Shown here piece by piece: positions 1 to 5,131 of a stretch of 5,131 bases of DNA (positions are counted from its first letter, which is position 1; each line of letters begins with the position of its first letter). The notes beneath the pieces are model-generated. The model was not told where the DNA came from and did no database searches. It was given only the letters and a program-made list of their open reading frames with translations. This stretch comes from Alistipes sp. CAG:514 (GTDB taxonomy: Bacteria; Bacteroidota; Bacteroidia; Bacteroidales; UBA932), in NCBI GenBank assembly GCA_000431015.1, contig HF986004.1:1-5131 (forward strand), in the 5' to 3' direction. A program made the position numbers and the translations under genes.

Positions 1-3
1 GTC

Positions 4-63
4 ATAGCGAAAGTGTTTGTAATAGTTTATTTGCTCTAACAAATTTACAAAAACTTTCGCTAT
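4..63. repeat. Long imperfect hairpin with a one-sided bulge
   Basis: Positions 4-22 (ATAGCGAAAGTGTTTGTAA) pair with 45-63 (TTACAAAAACTTTCGCTAT) over 19 positions with one mismatch (G15/A52). A second inner stem, ATTTG at 29-33 with CAAAT at 40-44, closes a 6-nt loop. The 5' arm therefore carries six unpaired bases (23-28) and the 3' arm none. A run of four T ends the structure (63-66). It could be a terminator of a gene left of the window, a miniature element, or a site recognised as folded single-stranded DNA. The sequence alone does not decide between these. The pairing is directly visible; any function is inference. Confidence 0.7.
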
Positions 64-102
64 TTTCCTAATAATCAATTAGTTAATTTTCATCAAACTC
101 AC

Positions 103-368
103 GTTAATTACCGTCGCCGTGAGAAAATCTCCTATTGCACACATACAATGACCAGGAAGTCGACGCCATTATCGGAGACGCAAAGGTTGCTATTGAGATC
201 AAGTCCAGCGAGGAAGTGAAGACCCGCCATAAGAACGGGTTGAAAGCCTTCAAGGAAGAGCAGCCGGATTGTCGACTGATTCTTGTTTCCCTTGAAGAAT
301 CCGCAGACATACTCCGCCGTCTATCTCTTTTTCACCTTTACTCTTGCGTATTCGATTCTTTTTGCTAA
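103..368 (+). pseudogene. Relic of the C-terminal end of a DUF4143-type AAA ATPase, frameshifted
   Basis: From 135 the frame reads HTYNDQEVDAIIG followed by VAIEIKSSEEV and GLKAFKEEQPDCRLILVSLEE. This is the C-terminal PD-(D/E)XK-like part of DUF4143 ATPases, with the Asp of EVD and the Glu and Lys of EIK present. The upstream frame is closed by TGA at 120-122, but the neighbouring frame over about 103-136 reads YRRREKISY and ends in TATTG. Restoring one G near 137 would give EKISYWHTYNDQEVD, the expected family sequence, so a one-base deletion is likely. No ATPase core (Walker A or B) precedes it. After about 310 the family resemblance is lost and the frame runs to TAA at 366-368, inside the promoter of the next gene. 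The usual final segment (the ...GIEVLPW..FL type) is absent. It is probably non-functional. The left boundary is approximate. Confidence 0.75.
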
Positions 369-373
369 CTTTG
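344..373 (+). promoter_or_regulatory. Bacteroidota-type promoter of the first ATPase
   Basis: TTG at 344-346 (-33) is followed, after 19 nt, by TAACTTTG at 366-373, an exact match to the -7 consensus TAnnTTTG. Transcription would begin near 379-381, leaving a leader of about 33 nt before the ATG at 413. The -7 element overlaps the stop codon of the upstream relic, so promoter and relic are fused at this junction. Confidence 0.72.
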
Positions 374-383
374 CAACAGCCGT

Positions 384-405
384 AAATTTTACGACTGTAA
401 AATTT
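384..405 (+). promoter_or_regulatory. Inverted repeat in the presumed leader of the first ATPase
   Basis: AAATTTTAC at 384-392 and GTAAAATTT at 397-405 are perfect 9-nt inverted repeats around a GACT tetraloop. The structure ends 7 nt before the ATG at 413. A 13-nt palindrome (CGTAAATTTTACG, 381-393) and a 10-nt one (TAAAATTTTA, 398-407) overlap it. The hairpin would lie in the ribosome-loading region of the mRNA, or the DNA could be an operator just downstream of the start site. It is AT-rich, so chance contributes. The symmetry is observed; the role is inferred. Confidence 0.5.
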
Positions 406-412
406 TATTGAA

Positions 413-1762
413 ATGAGGTTTTATGACAGAGAAGAGCAGTTGGAGACACTGCGCGAAATGAGGGAACTATCGTACAATGGTTATTCTCGACTTACTGTTG
501 TCACCGGAAGGAGACGTATAGGGAAGACGACTCTTATAAAGGAAGCCTATCAGGATGAAACCTATGTATATCTATTCGTAGGTAAAAAAAGTGAATCAGT
601 CCTATGCGGGGAATTCTGCGAAGAGTTCCATGAGAAGATAGGGGTATTCGTCCCTCCGATGAGTGCTTTCCGTGATGTCTTCCGTTTCTTGATGGAGGAA
701 GGAACGCGCCGGAAATACACGCTTGTCTTTGATGAGTTTCAGAATTTCCTGGAGATCAATCCATCCATATACAGCGATATTCAGAACTGGTGGGACAAGT
801 ACCAGAAGGAGAGCCATGTGAATATGGTTGTCAGCGGTTCTGTTTATTCCCTGATGGAGAAACTCTTCAAAGACAGGAAAGAACCCCTTTACGGGAGACA
901 GGATTCGACCATCAAACTGCAGGCTTTCCCCACTTCAGTCCTCAAACAAATCATGGAGGACAACGCTCCGGGTTATTCCAACGACGATCTTCTTGCACTA
1001 TATACATTTACTGGCGGTATCCCGAAATATGTGGAGTTGTTCATTGATGTGAAGGCCACGACTTGTGGGAAGATGATTGCAAAAATCTGCAAGGAGGATT
1101 CTCCCTTGATAGAAGAGGGCAGGAAACTCCTCATCCAGGAATTTGGAAAGAAGTATGCGACGTACTTCTCGATCCTTCAAGCAATATCGTTGGGGTATAA
1201 TACTCAGGCTTCCATTGAAGACTACCTGGGAGGAAAGAGTCTAGGCGGGCAACTATTAAAACTAGAAGATACTTATGACCTGATTCGGAAAGTCCGGCCA
1301 ATATGGGCAAAGCCCAAAACTCAGACTGTACGATATGAGATCAGCGACATCTTCCTCCGTTTTTGGTTCCGCTATGTGGAGAAGAACCAGCGGCTCATCG
1401 AAATCGGTCAGTATCCGGCACTGCGCAGAATAATGGAGGATGATTATGAGACCTATTCTGGTGACATACTTGAGAGATACTTCAAGCTTAAACTTGTGGA
1501 GAGTATGGAATACCGCGATATCGGAGGGTGGTGGGACCCTAAAGGGTACATTGACAAGGAGGGACATCATCAACAGGCAGAACTGGACATAGTTGCCCAT
1601 CGTCTGAAAGAGAATATTCTCGATGTGATAGAGGTAAAGCGCAATCTGGAAAAGTTCAATAAAGGCCTTCTGGAAGAAAAAACAGCGTACTTCTCTTCCA
1701 AGGAGAAACTGGCAAGAAAGAACAAGATTGTACTTTCAAGCCTCTCCCTGGATGATATGTAA
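413..1762 (+). CDS. ATP-binding protein, ATPase_2 fold with DUF234-like PD-(D/E)XK C-terminus
   Basis: This 449-aa protein begins MRFYDREEQLETL, the usual opening of archaeal-type ATPase_2/DUF234 proteins, which supports the ATG at 413. The P-loop is GRRRIGKT (residues 32-39) and Walker B is YTLVFDE (102-108, D107-E108). The SGS at 141-143 matches the sensor-like position, and PLYGR (158-162) and GGIPKYVE (201-208) are further family motifs. Residues about 245-320 look like a winged helix leading into YEISDIFLRFWFRY. The C-terminus holds a nuclease-like core: AELDIVA (D392) then DVIEVKR (E407, K409), with all three acidic/basic residues present. Length and motifs indicate an intact protein, probably cytoplasmic. 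The family's substrate is not established; DNA binding or cleavage is inferred from the domains. There is no Shine-Dalgarno sequence, as expected in Bacteroidota. It has its own promoter at 344-373 and lies 26 nt before the peptidase-like gene, so the two could be cotranscribed. Confidence 0.93.
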   Translation: MRFYDREEQLETLREMRELSYNGYSRLTVVTGRRRIGKTTLIKEAYQDETYVYLFVGKKSESVLCGEFCEEFHEKIGVFVPPMSAFRDVFRFLMEEGTRRKYTLVFDEFQNFLEINPSIYSDIQNWWDKYQKESHVNMVVSGSVYSLMEKLFKDRKEPLYGRQDSTIKLQAFPTSVLKQIMEDNAPGYSNDDLLALYTFTGGIPKYVELFIDVKATTCGKMIAKICKEDSPLIEEGRKLLIQEFGKKYATYFSILQAISLGYNTQASIEDYLGGKSLGGQLLKLEDTYDLIRKVRPIWAKPKTQTVRYEISDIFLRFWFRYVEKNQRLIEIGQYPALRRIMEDDYETYSGDILERYFKLKLVESMEYRDIGGWWDPKGYIDKEGHHQQAELDIVAHRLKENILDVIEVKRNLEKFNKGLLEEKTAYFSSKEKLARKNKIVLSSLSLDDM

Positions 1763-1788
1763 CGGTTAGCCTTGCATAATTATTAATA

Positions 1789-2370
1789 ATGGATACAACA
1801 TCATTGGTTCATAATATCGCCATTTTGGTGGAAAGAGAGGGAGGTGCAAACCCTGACCAACTTCATCAGGCCTATGCCTCTTATAGACCATCTTTTATGG
1901 AGATAAAACTGCCATTTAGTTTCCAGGGAGATTTTGATTCACTCTCTGAACACGATTTTGGAGTGATGCTCCATGAGTATGTGCATTACCTTCAAAACCT
2001 ATCTACTCCATGGGGCTTGTATTCAAGCATGGAGGAATATGCGGAGCTTGTTGAGACGTACCGAACCATTCAAGAATCCGGTGAAGGAATCACGATTCCG
2101 ATGAAACCAGTTCTAACAGAAAAACTTAAAAGACAGAAGGACCTCATCATTTCAGGTGATGGCTTTAATCCTTTCAACGAAGATGGTTGTTTAAGCATTG
2201 ATAGAAGCGTCAAAGTATCTGCATATCGAAGGATTGAGACTGTAGGAGGGAAAAGGACACCAGTCATTACTTGCAAAGTTCAACTTTCTAATGGTCGTCC
2301 AAAGGTATTTGTCCTTGGATCTAAGATTATCAAGGAAAGTATGGACATCTATCGAATTCCTAAAAAATAG
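1789..2370 (+). pseudogene. HEXXH metallopeptidase-like protein, apparently C-terminally truncated
   Basis: The frame encodes 193 aa with MLHEYVHYLQ at 60-69. This gives the zinc-binding HEXXH set H62, E63 and H66, in the gluzincin-like form often seen in uncharacterised bacterial proteins. No signal peptide or membrane segment is visible. Near the end the protein reads VLGSKIIKESM (175-185). In such families a helix of the form xxKESMA supplies the third zinc ligand, here probably E183. After M185 the sequence turns to DIYRIPKK and stops at 2368-2370, although members normally continue well beyond this helix. No continuation is found in any frame up to the next promoter or after the following ATPase. 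I infer that its 3' part was lost when the downstream module arrived. A short functional protein cannot be excluded because the three ligands remain. No promoter of its own is evident, so it may be read from the ATPase promoter upstream. I do not recognise a named family. Confidence 0.72.
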
Positions 2371-2376
2371 AATAAT

Positions 2377-2454
2377 CGGACAGAAATACACTTATTCACC
2401 TTGAAAAAACGGACATAAATATGTATTTTTGCCTTGGAAAAGCGGACAAAAAGA
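2377..2454 (+). repeat. Three CGGACA repeats at exact 33-bp spacing
   Basis: CGGACAGAAATA begins at 2377, CGGACATAAATA at 2410 and CGGACAAAAAGA at 2443, so both intervals are exactly 33 bp, about three helical turns. Copies two and three are each preceded by CCTTG and six A/G bases (CCTTG at 2399-2403 and 2432-2436). The first and second 33-bp units share 23 of 33 positions by my count. I found no other CGGACA or TGTCCG in the window. Copy two lies between the -33 and -7 elements and copy three at the start of the leader, as expected for a repressor or autoregulator operator. The repeat is observed; the binding function is inferred. Confidence 0.75.
2401..2431 (+). promoter_or_regulatory. Bacteroidota-type promoter of the DUF4143 ATPase
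   Basis: TTG at 2401-2403, a 20-nt spacer and TATTTTTG at 2424-2431 match the TTG/TAnnTTTG promoter form. Transcription would begin near 2437-2439, about 16 nt before the ATG at 2454. The ATG at 2421 would be upstream of the start site. The promoter is interleaved with the CGGACA repeats, which suggests control by a bound protein. Confidence 0.72.
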
Positions 2455-3806
2455 TGATTAAACGCAAGATTGACAATAAGATAGAAAGTTTCTACAAGAA
2501 TCATAACAAAGCGTTGCTTCTCACAGGGGCAAGGCAGACGGGAAAAACATTCGCCATAAGGAGGTTCGGAGCGGAGAATTTCGACAGCACTGTGGAGATC
2601 AACTTTGTCGAAAGTCGAAACGCCATTGGTTTTCTTGACGGTGCGGTGGACGCTAAAGAGATGATATTAAGGATTTCAGCGCTTGCCAAGACGAAAATGA
2701 TTCCCGGCAAGACACTTATCTTCTTTGACGAAGTGCAGGAATATCCGGAAATCGTCACTCTGATAAAATTCCTGGTGGAAGAAGGAAGCTACAGATATGC
2801 TCTGAGCGGATCGCTTCTTGGTGTCGAGTTGAAGGATCTTCGAAGCGAGCCGGTAGGATATATGGACATATTCGATATGTATCCGCTGGATTTTGAGGAA
2901 TTTGCGCTTGCCGTTGGTGTCGCTCCGACTATCATTGGCACGCTTGAGGAAAGTTTCAGGAACAGAACTCCGGTTGACAGGATAGTGCACGAAAGGATGA
3001 TGAAGGTGTTCCAGCTTTATCTGGTGGTCGGAGGAATGCCTGCCGCCGTCTCCAAATATATTGACACCAACAATCTGCGTCTGGTGGAAGAGGAACAAAA
3101 AGCCATCATCAAACTTTACAAGAAGGATATCGCCAAATATGATCCAAGGGATAAACTGTACCTGAACGACATCTTCGATTTGATTCCTTCGGAGCTGAAC
3201 ACGAAGAACAAACGCTTCATTCTCAAGAATCTCAATGAGAATTTCAAGTTCAATCGGTACTGCAACAGCTTCCTGTGGCTTAGGAACGCAGGTGTCGCCC
3301 TGCCGACATACAATGTGGAGGAGCCAAAATATCCTTTGAAACTGGCCGAGCAGAGAAATCTGTTCAAGTTGTTCCTCAACGATGTCGGACTCCTCGCCTG
3401 CCAATATTCAGATGGATTGCAGCTGAAACTTCTTCGCGGCGAAATGAATGTCAACTATGGCGGGATATTCGAAAATGCCGCCGCGCAGGAATTGACAGCC
3501 CACGGTTTCTCTCTGGCTTACTTCAACAACAAGAAGCAGGGAGAGTTGGATTTTGTAGTGACCTACAAAGAAAAGATTCTTCCGATCGAAATCAAATCCG
3601 GCAAAAACTACGAGCGTCACAGCGCTATGGACAATGTCCTGAAAGTTCCTAACTATGAAATAGAAAGCGAGATGGTCTTCTGCAATGACAACCTTTCCGT
3701 GAAAGGTCCTGTCACGTATTGTCCAATCTATATGCTTATGTTTCTCAAAAACGAACGCATTGACAAGGATACCATCTATAAACTTGATCTGCAAGGAATC
3801 TCGTAA
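2454..3806 (+). CDS. AAA_14 / DUF4143 ATP-binding protein
   Basis: Starting at 2454 gives a 450-aa protein beginning MIKRKIDNKIESFY. An in-frame ATG at 2421 would add 11 residues (MYFCLGKADKK) but lies just before the -7 element, so 2454 is preferred. The P-loop GARQTGKT is at 25-32, Walker B TLIFFDE at 87-93 (D92-E93), and the sensor-like ALSGS at 116-120. Family motifs MYPLDFEEF (142-150) and VVGGMPAAV (191-199) follow. The DUF4143 part includes GIFENAAAQEL (337-347) and the nuclease-like core GELDFVV (D366) with LPIEIKSGK (E379, K381), all residues intact. Length is typical for the family. These ATPases are greatly expanded in Bacteroidota and their substrates are unknown; a role in DNA transactions is only inferred. 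Regulation through the phased CGGACA repeats is likely. The gene shares its nuclease type, but not close sequence, with the relic at 103-368. Confidence 0.94.
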   Translation: MIKRKIDNKIESFYKNHNKALLLTGARQTGKTFAIRRFGAENFDSTVEINFVESRNAIGFLDGAVDAKEMILRISALAKTKMIPGKTLIFFDEVQEYPEIVTLIKFLVEEGSYRYALSGSLLGVELKDLRSEPVGYMDIFDMYPLDFEEFALAVGVAPTIIGTLEESFRNRTPVDRIVHERMMKVFQLYLVVGGMPAAVSKYIDTNNLRLVEEEQKAIIKLYKKDIAKYDPRDKLYLNDIFDLIPSELNTKNKRFILKNLNENFKFNRYCNSFLWLRNAGVALPTYNVEEPKYPLKLAEQRNLFKLFLNDVGLLACQYSDGLQLKLLRGEMNVNYGGIFENAAAQELTAHGFSLAYFNNKKQGELDFVVTYKEKILPIEIKSGKNYERHSAMDNVLKVPNYEIESEMVFCNDNLSVKGPVTYCPIYMLMFLKNERIDKDTIYKLDLQGIS

Positions 3807-3958
3807 AGCGGCGACCGGTGCCGCGCATATCGGAGGCATTTAGGTTCAAACTGTTTATATTCTTTGAAAAACTTGAGTATATTTGCAAACAAATGCGACA
3901 AAAGGTAGATGGTATATACCTTTAAACACGATATTTCGCAAATTAAAGGCAATATGAT
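3807..3958 (+). promoter_or_regulatory. Intergenic region with likely Fic promoter and palindrome
   Basis: TATATTTG at 3878-3885 matches the -7 consensus TAnnTTTG exactly. The -33 position about 20 nt upstream offers only TTTA (3854-3857), a weak match. Transcription would start near 3891 with a leader of about 68 nt. Inside the leader is the perfect palindrome GGTATATACC (3911-3920), and AAAGGTA (3901-3907) pairs with TACCTTT (3917-3923). A GC-rich inverted repeat after the ATPase stop (GCGGC 3808-3812 with GCCGC 3820-3824) lacks a T-run, so it is a poor intrinsic terminator. No gene is visible here. Confidence 0.5.
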
Positions 3959-5026
3959 ATGGATAAAGTAGAGGCGATAATGAACCGTTGGAATGCCTTG
4001 CAACCTCTTTCTGACAGGGACAGGGAATTGTTGAGCCGGAGGTTCACAATTGATTTCAACTATAACAGCAACCATATTGAGGGCAACACACTCACGTATG
4101 GACAGACCGAGATTCTGCTCCTCTTCGGAAAGGTAGTCGGAGAAGCGGAAGTCAAGGATGTGCAGGAAATGACCGCCAGCAATGTTGGCCTGAAAATGAT
4201 GACCGAGGAGGCCGGGCTCAAAGACATACCACTCACACAGAACTTCATCCGGACTTTGCACAAGACCCTCCTGCGAGAAGACTACACGGTACACCGCAAT
4301 CTACCCGGCGGGCAGACCAGCAGTTATGTCATTCACGCCGGCCAATACAAGACACGCCCAAACAGTGTCATCACACGTTACGGAGACCGTTTTGAGTATG
4401 CGTTGCCGGAAGAGACACCTGCATTGATGACAGATCTTGTGAATTGGTACAACGGGGAGGAACACTCCGGCAAGTTCACACCTATCGAGCTTGCGGCCAT
4501 ATTCCACTATCGTTACATTCGTATTCACCCTTTCGAGGACGGCAACGGGCGCATAGCAAGGATGATGGTCAACTACATCCTCTCGCGGCACGGCTATCCT
4601 ATGATTGTTGTGAGAAGCAGAAAGAAGAATGAATATCTCGAGGCTCTTCACAAGACAGACTTGACCGTCGGAGCCACCCCTTCATTGGGAGCTCACGCAT
4701 CTAAGCGAAGCATACAGCAGTTTCTCACTTACTTCACAAACCTGTTTGTGGAGGAGGTATCATTCAATATTCGCTTCCTTACGGAACGAGGCGAAAATGT
4801 TTGGTGGTTTGATGGTGAGCGGGTCACATTCCGAACAAACACTACCAGCAGGATTCTCAATCTGATGTATGCCAGTCCAGACATAACCATTGCAAGATTA
4901 TCAGAGGAGGCGGGGGTAAATGTTGCCGCAGTCAACAAGCACATCAGGCAGCTTGTTTCCAAAGGGTACATCCAGCGCTCCGCCGGCAACGGTGACTGGA
5001 GACTTATCATAACACCGTCAGCGTGA
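3959..5026 (+). CDS. Fic family protein adenylyltransferase, class II, with C-terminal winged helix
   Basis: This 355-aa protein carries the full Fic active site HPFEDGNGRIAR (190-201), with catalytic H190 and the ATP-phosphate-binding DGNGR. Such enzymes usually transfer AMP from ATP to a hydroxyl side chain of a target protein. The N-terminal helix contains SNHIEGN (37-43), the inhibitory (S/T)xxxE(G/N) motif with E41. This places it in class II, in which the inhibitory helix is part of the same chain and no separate antitoxin is needed. The flap includes GQYKTRPNSV (128-137). Residues about 295-352 form a winged helix-turn-helix (SRILNLMYASPDITIARLSE, then VNKHIRQLVSKGYI), common in this subfamily and possibly DNA-binding. 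The layout resembles the Bacteroides BT2513 type. It appears intact and is separated from the ATPase by 152 bp with its own -7 element. Its target cannot be predicted from sequence. Confidence 0.95.
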   Translation: MDKVEAIMNRWNALQPLSDRDRELLSRRFTIDFNYNSNHIEGNTLTYGQTEILLLFGKVVGEAEVKDVQEMTASNVGLKMMTEEAGLKDIPLTQNFIRTLHKTLLREDYTVHRNLPGGQTSSYVIHAGQYKTRPNSVITRYGDRFEYALPEETPALMTDLVNWYNGEEHSGKFTPIELAAIFHYRYIRIHPFEDGNGRIARMMVNYILSRHGYPMIVVRSRKKNEYLEALHKTDLTVGATPSLGAHASKRSIQQFLTYFTNLFVEEVSFNIRFLTERGENVWWFDGERVTFRTNTTSRILNLMYASPDITIARLSEEAGVNVAAVNKHIRQLVSKGYIQRSAGNGDWRLIITPSA

Positions 5027-5042
5027 TAAACAAATATGTGAA

Positions 5043-5131
5043 ATGAATTTCAGTTGGCAAAACCTGAAGGTGACATTGGCGATTGTTCAGACGCTGTGCG
5101 GAGCGATGACCCCGTGCAGTGGACAGCAGGA
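5043..5131 (+). CDS. Possible start of a gene running off the window
   Basis: An ATG 17 nt after the Fic stop opens a frame of 29 codons with no stop before the window ends, beginning MNFSWQNLKVTLAIVQTLCG. The stretch VTLAIVQTLCGAM is mildly hydrophobic and could begin a membrane or exported segment. The spacing would suit cotranscription with fic. I do not recognise the product, and the sample is too short to exclude a chance frame; one minus-strand frame is also open here. Confidence 0.3.
   Translation, partial: MNFSWQNLKVTLAIVQTLCGAMTPCSGQQ

Noticed and set aside
40..47. TAAATTTG on the minus strand as a -7 element for a leftward gene
   Set aside because: The -7 match is exact, but no -33 TTG is at the right distance and the bases form part of the hairpin. 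The gene it would serve is outside the window.
98..123. Inverted repeat CTCACG/CGTGAG with a 14-nt loop
   Set aside because: Six pairs with a wide loop is within chance expectation, and it lies inside the relic's coding frame.
1767..1774. TAGCCTTG as a -7 element for the metallopeptidase-like gene
   Set aside because: It matches the consensus with one mismatch, but no TTG lies 19-20 nt upstream, and the short gap fits cotranscription.
2676..3404. 242-codon open frame on the minus strand
   Set aside because: It lies wholly inside the intact ATPase gene, its translation shows no recognisable domain, and no promoter-like signal precedes it. It is a shadow of the coding strand.
3808..3824. GC-rich inverted repeat GCGGC/GCCGC after the ATPase stop as a terminator
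   Set aside because: The stem is only five pairs and no T-run follows, so an intrinsic terminator is not supported.
3776..4294. 172-codon minus-strand frame spanning the ATPase-fic gap
   Set aside because: Most of it is antisense to the Fic gene, it shows no domain, and the intergenic part is better explained by the fic promoter region.
3959..5026. Fic toxin needing a separate small antitoxin next to it
   Set aside because: The inhibitory SNHIEGN motif is in the same protein, and no small antitoxin-like frame lies directly upstream.

Overview
The window looks like chromosomal or accessory DNA from the Bacteroidota, probably order Bacteroidales. Two upstream regions carry the promoter form typical of that phylum (TTG, 19-20 nt, TAnnTTTG), and no start codon has a Shine-Dalgarno sequence. 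The gene content also fits: AAA ATPases fused to PD-(D/E)XK-like nuclease domains and a BT2513-like Fic protein, all of which are abundant in gut Bacteroidales. All convincing genes lie on the + strand. The assignment rests on motif recognition only, as no database was searched.

Layout. Positions 1-64 hold a long AT-rich hairpin with a one-sided bulge. Positions ~103-368 hold a relic of the C-terminal end of a DUF4143-type ATPase, broken by what looks like a one-base deletion near 137 and with its normal end replaced. A good promoter (344-373) and a 9-bp inverted repeat lead into an intact 449-aa ATPase with a DUF234-like C-terminus (413-1762). Twenty-six bases later comes a HEXXH metallopeptidase-like gene (1789-2370), which appears truncated within ten residues after its presumed third zinc ligand. 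Next is a promoter embedded in three copies of CGGACA spaced exactly 33 bp apart, driving an intact 450-aa AAA_14/DUF4143 ATPase (2454-3806; the upstream ATG at 2421 lies within the promoter and is probably not used). A 152-bp intergenic region with a -7 element and a 10-bp palindrome precedes an intact class II Fic AMP-transferase with a C-terminal winged helix (3959-5026). A short open frame begins at 5043 and runs off the window.

How the genes relate. Three separate ATPase-nuclease genes (two intact, one relic) lie within 3.8 kb beside a truncated peptidase and a Fic enzyme. This resembles an accessory island where ATPase modules, each with its own promoter, have landed in or replaced older genes. 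A common pathway is not shown. The ATPase families are widespread and functionally poorly understood, and Fic proteins of this class are self-inhibited enzymes that need no separate antitoxin. The most distinctive signal is the helically phased CGGACA array at the second ATPase promoter, which looks like an operator for an unidentified regulator, possibly the ATPase itself.
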